The translations under genes were made by a program, and so were the position numbers. This document shows positions 56,755 through 64,000 of a stretch of 64,000 bases of DNA, piece by piece (within the stretch, counting starts at the first letter, position 1; every line of letters begins with the position of its first letter). The DNA lies in NCBI GenBank assembly GCA_900315635.1, contig OMZV01000002.1:186001-250000 (forward strand). Direction: 5' to 3'. Under the pieces are notes generated by a model. The model searched no databases and was not told the DNA's origin. It saw only the letters and a program-made list of their open reading frames with translations. The stretch comes from an uncultured Prevotella sp. GTDB lineage: Bacteria; Bacteroidota; Bacteroidia; Bacteroidales; Bacteroidaceae.

Positions 56755-57837
56755 TTAATGTTTATTAACAGAAGAACTAAAAGCTATTTCAAACTCATGA
56801 ACCCCTTTCTCTCTATATATATAATGTATCGCCCAATGATGATAGTCGCAAATACTCTTCACGATGGCAAGTCCCAGTCCATTGCCTTTCTGATTACTCT
56901 TTACTCTATAGAATCGAGAGAAAACATGTTCATTGTCAAGCTCTGGCTCGTCCGATTCATTGGCTATCGTCAGTTTGCCGTTGGACACGCTAATATAAAT
57001 TGCCCCATTAGGCTTATTATGTCGGACGGCATTAACAATCAGATTGTTCAACATACTCTCAAGCAATACTTCATTACAGCTTACCGTTAGATTGCGTTCG
57101 GCAAGCTTCGTTTTTACTGCAATATCACCGGCTAGCCCCTCGAGATTAGGCAACACAGAATCAATCTTCTCACAGAGATTCACCTCTTTAAAGTTCTTAT
57201 ACTGATTGTTCTCTATCTTCGAAAGGAGCAGGAGATTACGGCTAAGGCGTGATGTATGGCGAATCTCTTGATAAATCTGTTGAATCTCATCAGCCTGATG
57301 TTCCGTTAGGTCTTTGTCCTGAAGAAGATTATCGAGCTTTCCTTGGATAATAGCCAATGGCGTCTGAAGTTCGTGCGATGCATTCTCTGTAAATTCCTTT
57401 TGTACTTTATAGCTCTTAATGCTATTAGTCATGATAGATGTAAGCGTGTCATTCAACTCATCAAATTCCTTTGTTCCCGAATGATTGAGCTGAGGAATTA
57501 CACCGCTCTCAACACGAAAGTGTTTCACCTTTTCGAGAGTTTCTTTGAATGGACTCCACAATCTCTGAGGTACATACCTCATAACAACCAACACAGCTAT
57601 AAGCAGAATGGAAATGATAGAGAAGAACTGAATGAACAATCCCTCCATTGTGTCTTGCTCAACATCGATGTCAGGGTTCTTTATCCCATAGCTTGTAACA
57701 ATGTCATCCAAGTCTTCGGCATAAAATTGCGTCGTTATAAAATACAGCAATGGTATGGCAAGGATTATGAGCACCACCATGCATACCACAAAACGCGTCA
57801 TCAATCTGCTCGAAAGGGTTTTCTCTATCTTCTTCAT
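56755..57837 (-). CDS. Sensor histidine kinase
   Basis: 360 residues. Two membrane helices (about 14-34 and 69-88) bracket a short periplasmic loop with acidic residues. HisKA box FTENASHELQTPLAII has the phospho-acceptor H155; the ATPase has LNNLIVNAVRHNKPNG (N box) and KGNGLGLAIVKSI (G box). Only 34 residues form the sensor loop, so the signal may be in the membrane or another protein. It follows the response regulator gene after a 40-bp low-complexity spacer. Confidence 0.94.
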   Translation of the reverse strand: MKKIEKTLSSRLMTRFVVCMVVLIILAIPLLYFITTQFYAEDLDDIVTSYGIKNPDIDVEQDTMEGLFIQFFSIISILLIAVLVVMRYVPQRLWSPFKETLEKVKHFRVESGVIPQLNHSGTKEFDELNDTLTSIMTNSIKSYKVQKEFTENASHELQTPLAIIQGKLDNLLQDKDLTEHQADEIQQIYQEIRHTSRLSRNLLLLSKIENNQYKNFKEVNLCEKIDSVLPNLEGLAGDIAVKTKLAERNLTVSCNEVLLESMLNNLIVNAVRHNKPNGAIYISVSNGKLTIANESDEPELDNEHVFSRFYRVKSNQKGNGLGLAIVKSICDYHHWAIHYIYREKGVHEFEIAFSSSVNKH

Positions 57838-57877
57838 CTTTTCATTCTTTCATTATTTCAATCATTCAATCTTTCTT

Positions 57878-58552
57878 TCATTCCCTCCAAGAGTATCCCG
57901 TCCCATAGACTGTTTTGATACAGTCCTTAACGCCTTCCTTGGCAAGCTTAGCCTTAAGGTTCTTGATATGGCTGTAGATGAAATCGAATGAATCCATCAT
58001 GTCCGCCATCTCTCCACTAAGGTGCTCTGCGATTGCCGCTTTAGAGACGACTTTTCCTTTGTTGCTGATAAAGAACAGCAATAGTTCATACTCTGTACGA
58101 GTAAGCGCCACAAGCTTCTCGTTTATAGAAACCTGCTTCTTCAGTAGATCTATCACCACACCATTTGATGTCATGGTGTTATTTGCTGAGAACTCCTTTC
58201 GACGAATCAAAGCATAGATGCGCATTGACAGCTCCGGCAGGGCAAACGGCTTTGGCAGATAGTCGTCGGCACCAATCTCCAATCCTGTCACACGGTCGTC
58301 TATAGAATCCTTAGCCGAGATGATGATAACGCCCTCCGGATTGCGACGTTTCCTTATCTCACGAAGAATATCCAGACCGTCGCCACCCGGAAGCATCAGG
58401 TCGAGCAACACGCAATCATAGTCGTACGAGCCAGCCCTCATCTTCGCATCATTGAAGTTGAAAGCCTGCTCACACAAGTAGTGCTGCCCCTCCAGATAAG
58501 TCTTTATACTATCTGACAGTTTATGTTCGTCCTCTATTATAAGAATCTTCAT
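57878..58552 (-). CDS. OmpR-family response regulator
   Basis: 224 residues. Receiver domain with acidic pocket IIEDE, phospho-acceptor D51 (CVLLDLMLPGGDG) and K in DDYLPKPFALPEL. The C-terminal winged helix has LTRTEYELLLFFISNKGKVV and FIYSHIKNLKAKL. Forms a two-component system with the adjoining kinase; targets unknown. The divergent TauE/SafE permease gene and the nearby PAP2-barrel gene are possible targets only by position. Confidence 0.95.
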   Translation of the reverse strand: MKILIIEDEHKLSDSIKTYLEGQHYLCEQAFNFNDAKMRAGSYDYDCVLLDLMLPGGDGLDILREIRKRRNPEGVIIISAKDSIDDRVTGLEIGADDYLPKPFALPELSMRIYALIRRKEFSANNTMTSNGVVIDLLKKQVSINEKLVALTRTEYELLLFFISNKGKVVSKAAIAEHLSGEMADMMDSFDFIYSHIKNLKAKLAKEGVKDCIKTVYGTGYSWRE

Positions 58553-58675
58553 ACTATTCTAAACGTTTTTCCCTGATATATATTGTCTTACAGATGATTA
58601 ATCGAAAATACAGAATCTATTCAGAATTGTAATATAGTTTAACCTTATATCCTACTCAAAATCAATCAAAATTAG

Positions 58676-58683
58676 TACATTTG
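58676..58683 (+). promoter_or_regulatory. -7 box of the TauE/SafE gene
   Basis: TACATTTG, 11 bp before the ATG at 58695. No TTTG found at the expected distance, so activation by a regulator is possible. Confidence 0.42.
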
Positions 58684-58694
58684 CAACCTGAATC

Positions 58695-59411
58695 ATGGGA
58701 ATGTACGTTACATTAATTATCGTGGGCCTTATAGCTGGAACGTTATCCGGCTCTGTTGGCTTTGGCGGGGGAATGATTCTTCTGCCAGTCATCACTTATT
58801 TCTATGGAGTTGAAGTTGCCGTGCCTGTTTCAACGATAGCTCAGATGATGAGCAACCTCTCGCGTGCGGCTATGGGCTGGAGGCAGATACAATGGAAGCA
58901 AGTACTTTGGTTCCTTATCCCTGCATTGCCATTTACTGCTCTTGGGGCATTCGGATTCTCTATTGTCGACAAGACTATAATGACCCGCATCCTCTGCGTT
59001 TTCCTTATCGTCTTCTCTATAATGAAAGTCAAAGGAAAGTTGCACCTGCCAAAGGGACGGAAGACAATGCTTATCGGTGGCGGTCTGACTGGCTTCATCA
59101 ATGGTATGCTCGGAATCTCCGGACCATTGAGTAGTGCCGTCTTTCTTACATTGGAGCTTTCGCCTGTGGCTTACATTGTCAGTGAAGCCACTGCCGCAGC
59201 GGCAATGCATATCGTCAAAGCCGTGACCTACGGCAAGTTCGACCTTATGAACTGGCACATCTTCCTCAATGGATTCTTCATCGGTTGCGCCATGATGGCT
59301 GGCAACTTTATTGCCCTGCATCTTATAAAACACGCTCGCAAGAAAGCCTACCAGCGTGTTGTTGCCTGCGTGATGATAGCCGTATCAGTATGGCTATTCA
59401 TTCAAGTATGA
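58695..59411 (+). CDS. TauE/SafE family permease
   Basis: 238 residues and about 7-8 membrane helices. The first repeat begins LIAGTLSGSVGFGGGMILLPV and the second GGGLTGFINGMLGISGPLSS, the paired GxGGG/GxxGGxxG-like motifs of this family. Members export sulfite or sulfonated organics, but annotation does not fix the substrate. It is divergent from the response regulator. Confidence 0.9.
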   Translation: MGMYVTLIIVGLIAGTLSGSVGFGGGMILLPVITYFYGVEVAVPVSTIAQMMSNLSRAAMGWRQIQWKQVLWFLIPALPFTALGAFGFSIVDKTIMTRILCVFLIVFSIMKVKGKLHLPKGRKTMLIGGGLTGFINGMLGISGPLSSAVFLTLELSPVAYIVSEATAAAAMHIVKAVTYGKFDLMNWHIFLNGFFIGCAMMAGNFIALHLIKHARKKAYQRVVACVMIAVSVWLFIQV

Positions 59412-59450
59412 AAAGTAAAAGAGTAAAAAGGTAAAAAAGTAAAACAAAAC
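59412..59450. repeat. AAAAAGTAAAA low-complexity spacer
   Basis: AAAAGTAAAAGAGTAAAAAG then GTAAAAAAGTAAAAC, between the permease and PAP2 gene ends. Same family as 13868-13902. Confidence 0.55.
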
Positions 59451-59457
59451 CACCACT

Positions 59458-60729
59458 TTAGAAACGGATAGTTGCACGAGCTCCCAGTGTCATCGTGTGA
59501 ACGAACTCATCACTGAACTGACTGTGTAGAGGCTGGATATTGTAGTCGAGGAAGACACCTATTCCCAGATGCTTGCGCACACGATAGTCAATGTTCAGTC
59601 CGGTTCCGAATCCCCATCCTGCATTTCTAGGAACATAAACACCGCCAATGTTCGTACTTTGATAACGAGTGTAGCTTGCCAGTGTTTTCGTTCCTACACT
59701 CCACCGTGGAGTTATAGGCAGATTGAAATATGGACCGGCACTGAAAGTATATGAGTCCAACGTGTTCTCAGGAGCCTCATAGCCATTGACAATAAACTGG
59801 AGGTTGGATATTGTAGCCCTACCGCCTATACCTATATATCTATTGAAGAAGTAAGCACCCTCAGCCCCGAGCACCGTTCCATTGGAAGTCTTGTAAGCCA
59901 CATCCTCACTTACATCAAAATTACTTAGAGGAATATTGAATCCCATATAGATACCGAAGAACGAAGGCTTGCTATATCCTATATATTCCTCCGGAGCATC
60001 CTTCACATTGAGACCCTTATCCTTATAAATTAAATCAGCAAGCCAATAGCCAAATTCTGTCGAAAGGATTCCAACTCCGGCACCTACCATAACGTCCGAC
60101 AACCAGTGCTTGTTATTTGCCATCCGCATCAGACCCGTTGCAGTTGCCACACTATATCCACCCACACTTATCCACGGCGAAATATGTCCATACTCCTTCG
60201 AGAGCATCGTTGCCATAGCAAATGCCGTTGCAGTATGTCCAGAAGGGAAACTGTGATTATCCGAGCCGTCCGGTCGCATTATGTGAGTCGAATTCTTTAG
60301 TCCCTGCACCACACCGGTAAATATAGCCACAGAAAAGGCATCACTCGTAATTATCCTTCCCCATGAGCTTCTCGATGGCACACCCATAGCTTTCAGACCA
60401 ACCATAACCGCCGCCGGAGCAAACTGCATGTAATTATCGAGGTCACGATGAAACCTTGGCATAAAATCATTGCGAAGCTTACGGAATTTTGAATCCTGAT
60501 GTTTTTCTATCAGTCCACCAACAATCAGTGGCACTCCGAGGTAAGTCGAACGGAAAAGGCGCGACCCGCTCATTCCGTCCAATGACTTCTGAAAATGGGT
60601 TACCCTTACAGAGTCAATCGCCATAGAACTGTCAACAGATGCACTGTCTTTGTCTCGGTTTTCGGGTGTCATTGCCAGCAACACGACTGGCGAAACCATA
60701 AGTATGAATACTAGAAAAAGCTTCTTCAT
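59458..60729 (-). CDS. PAP2 phosphatase fused to an outer-membrane-type beta barrel
   Basis: 423 residues from ATG 60729; the 21 preceding codons of the open frame are rejected because the -7 box at 60765-60772 lies within them. Signal peptide, then a PAP2 domain (about 80-240): KNSTHIMRPDG (KxxxxxxRP), SFPSGHTA, and NNKHWLSDVMVGAG. From about 270 the sequence is strand-rich with barrel periodicity and ends in RATIRF. PAP2 enzymes remove phosphate from lipids such as undecaprenyl diphosphate or lipid A. The barrel half implies an outer-membrane location for the catalytic part. Confidence 0.86.
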   Translation of the reverse strand: MKKLFLVFILMVSPVVLLAMTPENRDKDSASVDSSMAIDSVRVTHFQKSLDGMSGSRLFRSTYLGVPLIVGGLIEKHQDSKFRKLRNDFMPRFHRDLDNYMQFAPAAVMVGLKAMGVPSRSSWGRIITSDAFSVAIFTGVVQGLKNSTHIMRPDGSDNHSFPSGHTATAFAMATMLSKEYGHISPWISVGGYSVATATGLMRMANNKHWLSDVMVGAGVGILSTEFGYWLADLIYKDKGLNVKDAPEEYIGYSKPSFFGIYMGFNIPLSNFDVSEDVAYKTSNGTVLGAEGAYFFNRYIGIGGRATISNLQFIVNGYEAPENTLDSYTFSAGPYFNLPITPRWSVGTKTLASYTRYQSTNIGGVYVPRNAGWGFGTGLNIDYRVRKHLGIGVFLDYNIQPLHSQFSDEFVHTMTLGARATIRF

Positions 60730-60764
60730 CTCGTGATATTTTATTTTTTTCAATTTGTCGGTTG

Positions 60765-60772
60765 CAAACTTA
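60765..60772 (-). promoter_or_regulatory. -7 box of the PAP2-barrel gene
   Basis: TAAGTTTG on the minus strand, 36 bp before the ATG; -33 unclear. Confidence 0.45.
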
Positions 60773-60919
60773 CTACACGAATTTGTAGACAATTTGTAGC
60801 TTTGTCATATAGCCATACGTTTTTAATAGCTTTAACAAAAAAATTATTAGCTCATAACCGCTATGTTGAAAAATTGTTGTAATTTAGCAGTCGAATTACA
60901 ATTAACATCCAAAGTTCCA

Positions 60920-61867
60920 ATGAAAAAGCATGACTTTGTGAACATCCAAACCCTGTCGGAGGATACACTTCTGTATCTCATCCGGATGGCGCGGGAGTTC
61001 GAGAAACACCCTAACCGTGAGTTGCTTAAGGGCAAAGTTGTAGCAACTCTATTCTACGAACCATCTACACGTACACGACTAAGCTTTGAGACGGCGGCAA
61101 ACCGTTTGGGCGCCAGGGTTATCGGGTTTACCGATGCAAAGGTATCGAGTGTCTCAAAGGGCGAAACGCTGAAGGACACCATTCTTATGGTGAGCAATTA
61201 TGCCGACGTCATAGCAATGCGCCACTACATCGAAGGTGCGGCACAATATGCCAGCGAGGTCGCTCCGATACCAATCATCAATGCCGGCGACGGAGCCCAT
61301 CAGCATCCTTCACAGTGTCTCCTTGACCTCTACACCATTTATCAGACTCAAGGCACACTGAACAACCTTAATATTTATCTCGTGGGTGACCTGAAATACG
61401 GGCGCACAGTTCACTCACTTATCATGGCAATGCGTCACTTCAATCCAACTTTCCACTTCATCGCTCCTAAAGAACTTGCAATGCCTGACGAGTACAAACT
61501 CTATTGCAAGGAGAACAATATAAAATATGTTGAGCACTCGGCTTTCAACAGCAAGGAGATTGCCGATGCCGACATCCTTTATATGACCCGTGTACAGAAG
61601 GAACGTTTCTCCGACCTCATGGAATATGAGAAGGTCAAGAACGTCTACCGACTGACAAACGACATGCTCATCGATGCCAAGCCGAACATGAAGGTCCTGC
61701 ACCCTCTGCCACGTGTCAACGAGATTGCTTACGAAGTCGACAACAACCCTCACGCTTACTATATCCAGCAGGCAAAGAACGGACTCTATGCCCGTGAGGC
61801 AATATTCTGCTACTGCCTGGGCATTACCTACGAGGATGTTGTGAATGACAAGACGATAATTGAGTAA
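60920..61867 (+). CDS. pyrB: Aspartate carbamoyltransferase catalytic subunit
   Basis: 315 residues from ATG 60920 ([12 protein letters not shown]); the frame is open further upstream but the extra 19 residues are not family-like. Carbamoyl phosphate plus aspartate gives carbamoyl aspartate. [13 protein letters not shown] (carbamoyl phosphate site), [34 protein letters not shown] and HPLPRVNEI are intact. It is followed by pyrI, with a repeat element between. Confidence 0.97.
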   Translation: MKKHDFVNIQTLSEDTLLYLIRMAREFEKHPNRELLKGKVVATLFYEPSTRTRLSFETAANRLGARVIGFTDAKVSSVSKGETLKDTILMVSNYADVIAMRHYIEGAAQYASEVAPIPIINAGDGAHQHPSQCLLDLYTIYQTQGTLNNLNIYLVGDLKYGRTVHSLIMAMRHFNPTFHFIAPKELAMPDEYKLYCKENNIKYVEHSAFNSKEIADADILYMTRVQKERFSDLMEYEKVKNVYRLTNDMLIDAKPNMKVLHPLPRVNEIAYEVDNNPHAYYIQQAKNGLYAREAIFCYCLGITYEDVVNDKTIIE

Positions 61868-61870
61868 GTC

Positions 61871-62047
61871 AATTCCCCACCAAGCCTCAACAGGGCTAGG
61901 ATGTTTTAATCACTTAAAAGCTGATTAAGAGATTGGGGGAAATATAAATACATATAATATTAATATAAAAGGATGGTTCTCTACCAACACCTCACATTTA
62001 TTAGGTGTTCAAACATCCTCTTCTTGGGGGAGGCTTGGTGGGGAATT
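61871..62047. repeat. Paired inverted-repeat element, pyrB/pyrI spacer
   Basis: Left arm 61871-61915 (AATTCCCCACCAAGCCTCAA to TTTAATCACT), right arm 62002-62047 (AGGTGTTCAAACATCCTCTT to GGTGGGGAATT). The left hairpin is diverged (CAACAGGGCTAGG) whereas the termini are kept. Confidence 0.88.
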
Positions 62048-62060
62048 TAATTTTATTCTT

Positions 62061-62516
62061 ATGTCAAAGAAAGAATTACTGGTGAGTGCCATTGAGAACG
62101 GCACAGTCATCGACCATATACCAACAGAGAAGACATTCCAGGTGGCAAGCCTCCTGCACCTGCAGGACATGGACACACCTGTAACCATAGGCTACAATTA
62201 CAAGTCAGGGCTTATGGGCAAGAAGGGTATCATCAAGGTGAGCGACAAGTTCTTCACCGACGAAGAGATAAACCGCCTCAGCGTGGTTGCCCCAAACATC
62301 GTGCTGAACACCATCCGCAACTATGAGGTCGTCGAGAAGCGCAAGGTTGAGACTCCTGATGAGCTCCGTGGCATCATCAAGTGCAACAACCCGAAGTGCA
62401 TCACCAACAATGAGCCGATGGAAACTATCTTCAACGTCATCGACAAGGAGCGTGGCATCGTCAAGTGCCACTACTGCGATAAGGAGCAGAAGATTGACGA
62501 GGTAGAGTTGGTTTAG
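62061..62516 (+). CDS. pyrI: Aspartate carbamoyltransferase regulatory subunit
   Basis: 151 residues. Allosteric subunit that binds CTP/ATP and holds PyrB trimers together. N-terminal nucleotide domain ([20 protein letters not shown]) and C-terminal zinc domain with C-x4-C in [14 protein letters not shown] and C-x2-C in [10 protein letters not shown]. All zinc cysteines present. Confidence 0.97.
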   Translation: MSKKELLVSAIENGTVIDHIPTEKTFQVASLLHLQDMDTPVTIGYNYKSGLMGKKGIIKVSDKFFTDEEINRLSVVAPNIVLNTIRNYEVVEKRKVETPDELRGIIKCNNPKCITNNEPMETIFNVIDKERGIVKCHYCDKEQKIDEVELV

Positions 62517-62530
62517 GCATGAGAGCCCGA

Positions 62531-62715
62531 AATCCCCACCAAGCCTCCCCCAAAGGGGATGGTGCTTAATCACCAAAAAGATGATTGAGAAATGGGGGCT
62601 AATTTCATACCAAGAATTGAATAATAACATTATAAACAAATATCAAAAGATTATCGGGCATGGTCCTTGCTTAGGTAACTACACATCCTCCCCTTGGGGG
62701 AGGCTTGGTGGGGAC
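62531..62715. repeat. Paired inverted-repeat element, pyrI/glyA spacer
   Basis: Left arm 62531-62574 (AATCCCCACCAAGCCTCCCC to TTAATCACC), right arm 62671-62715 (TAGGTAACTACACATCCTCC to TTGGTGGGGA). At 185 bp it is the longest paired copy. Confidence 0.9.
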
Positions 62716-62737
62716 TTTGACCCGTGAGGTTTACATT

Positions 62738-64000
62738 ATGAGAAGAGATCCTGAGATTTTCAATCTTATCGAGGAAGAGCACCAGCGCCAGCTGCGCGGA
62801 ATGGAGCTTATTGCCTCAGAGAATTTCGTTAGTGACGAGGTTATGCAGGCCATGGGCTCATACCTCACAAACAAGTATGCCGAGGGTTACCCGGGCAAGC
62901 GCTACTATGGTGGTTGTCAGGTTGTCGACAAGGTAGAGACTCTTGCCATTGAAAGAGTGAAGAAACTCTTCGATGCCGAGTATGCCAATGTTCAGCCGCA
63001 CTCTGGTGCACAGGCTAACCAGGCTGTACTGCTCTGCTGCCTCAATCCGGGCGACACATTCATGGGACTCGACCTCGACCAGGGCGGTCACCTCTCTCAT
63101 GGTAGCTCTGTCAACACATCGGGTATCCTCTATCATCACATCGGTTACACATTGAACCGTGAGACTGGTCGTGTCGACTACGATGAGATGGAGCGACTTG
63201 CTCTTGCGAACAAGCCAAAACTCATCATCGGTGGTGGTTCAGCTTACAGCCGTGAGTGGGACTATGAGCGTATGCGTAAGATTGCCGATGAGGTTGGCGC
63301 ACTGCTCATGATCGATATGGCTCACCCGGCAGGACTTATCGCAGCCGGTCTGCTTAAGAACCCTGTAAAGTACGCTCACATCGTTACAACCACAACACAT
63401 AAGACTCTCCGTGGTCCTCGTGGTGGAGTTATCCTCATGGGTAAGGACTTCGATAATCCTTGGGGTAAGACAACAAAGAAGGGAGTTATCAAGAAGATGT
63501 CTACACTGCTCAACTCTGCTGTATTCCCAGGCAATCAGGGCGGTCCTCTCGAGCATGTCATCGCCGCAAAGGCAGTAGGCTTCGGTGAGAACCTTGAACC
63601 AAGCTGGATCGACTATGCTAAGCAGGTCAAGAAGAATGCTGCCGTTCTTGCTCAGGACCTTATCGACAAGGGATTTGCCATCGTTTCCGGTGGTACCGAC
63701 AATCACTCAATGCTTCTCGACCTTCGTCCTAAGTATCCTGAGCTTACCGGTAAGGTAGCCGAGAATGCCCTCGTTGCCGCCGACATCACTGTCAACAAGA
63801 ACAAGGTTCCTTACGACGAGCGTTCAGCATTCCAGACATCAGGTATCCGCCTCGGAACAGCTGCCATGACAACTCGTGGTGCCAAGGAGGATATGATGCA
63901 TCTCATCGCTGACCTTATCGACGAGGTTCTCGCTGATCCGGAGAACGACCAGGTAATAAAGAAGGTCAAGGATAAGGTCAATGCCACAATGAAGAACTAC
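62738..64000 (+). CDS. glyA: Serine hydroxymethyltransferase (3' end outside window)
   Basis: 421 codons from ATG 62738 to the window edge without a stop. It interconverts serine and glycine with tetrahydrofolate, supplying one-carbon units. [34 protein letters not shown], the PLP lysine in [14 protein letters not shown], and [13 protein letters not shown] are present. An insertion-like segment, [20 protein letters not shown], follows the PLP site as I recall from Bacteroidota enzymes. Only a few residues should be missing. Confidence 0.95.
   Translation, partial: MRRDPEIFNLIEEEHQRQLRGMELIASENFVSDEVMQAMGSYLTNKYAEGYPGKRYYGGCQVVDKVETLAIERVKKLFDAEYANVQPHSGAQANQAVLLCCLNPGDTFMGLDLDQGGHLSHGSSVNTSGILYHHIGYTLNRETGRVDYDEMERLALANKPKLIIGGGSAYSREWDYERMRKIADEVGALLMIDMAHPAGLIAAGLLKNPVKYAHIVTTTTHKTLRGPRGGVILMGKDFDNPWGKTTKKGVIKKMSTLLNSAVFPGNQGGPLEHVIAAKAVGFGENLEPSWIDYAKQVKKNAAVLAQDLIDKGFAIVSGGTDNHSMLLDLRPKYPELTGKVAENALVAADITVNKNKVPYDERSAFQTSGIRLGTAAMTTRGAKEDMMHLIADLIDEVLADPENDQVIKKVKDKVNATMKNY

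Overview
The window is chromosomal DNA from a member of the Bacteroidales, most probably Prevotellaceae. Supporting signs are promoters of the Bacteroidota type (TTTG, about 19 bp, TAnnTTTG), the lpxC-fabZ fusion, an ECF sigma/DUF4974 anti-sigma pair next to an STN-domain outer-membrane protein, DUF3078 and PagL-like barrels, and the gene order phoH-purC-ubiE-aroE-purM-prfA-pyrF. Nearly all genes are housekeeping genes. No transposase, integrase, phage structural gene, CRISPR array or rRNA was seen.

Layout. 1-4.3 kb: end of pyrD, then (minus) a GH94 cellobiose phosphorylase, a small membrane-anchored protein and aroC. 4.6-12.7 kb (plus): a very large alpha-2-macroglobulin-like protein, ispH, a small membrane protein and an MBL-fold lipoprotein. 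12.7-14.9 kb (minus): SPOR lipoprotein, ruvX, def, TPR protein. 15.1-19.4 kb (plus): three-gene YtxH/holin-like envelope operon, SGNH hydrolase, recX, comF, pyk. 19.7-22.3 kb (minus): tkt, rpiB. 22.5-25.6 kb (plus): kdsA, kdsD, cls. 25.7-29.2 kb: two minus-strand outer-membrane barrels and a divergent DUF3078 barrel. 29.3-39.3 kb (minus): HD hydrolase, lpxD, lpxC-fabZ, lpxA, miaA, PBP1A, Pif1-like helicase. 39.4-43.1 kb (minus): ECF sigma, anti-sigma, STN/outer-membrane barrel. 43.3-50.5 kb (minus): phoH to pyrF operon. 51.5-55.5 kb (plus): GT39, GT2, LAB_N protein and uronate epimerase, probably a lipid-linked sugar system acting on lipid A. 55.6-56.7 kb: four tRNA genes around a decayed gene. 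56.8-60.7 kb: two-component system, TauE/SafE permease, PAP2-barrel fusion. 60.9 kb to end (plus): pyrB, pyrI, glyA (runs off the window).

A main theme is the cell envelope: lipid A (lpxA, lpxC-fabZ, lpxD), Kdo (kdsA, kdsD), cardiolipin (cls), peptidoglycan (PBP1A), and probable lipid A tailoring (PagL-like, PAP2, GT39/GT2/LAB_N).

The most unusual content is not a conventional gene. Several families of short repeats fill the spacers between co-directional genes. The commonest is a 125-185 bp inverted-repeat element whose arm reads, in one frame, approximately [14 protein letters not shown]. Six paired copies and one solo arm are intergenic; two single arms lie in frame inside proteins (alpha-2-macroglobulin-like and IspH), both in the same reading frame; one copy also supplies the C-terminus of PhoH. 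The alpha-2-macroglobulin-like gene carries about six such in-frame insertions from four families. Separate signals are promoter modules with nearly identical 19-bp spacers and exact 22-bp periodic degenerate repeats in two spacers.
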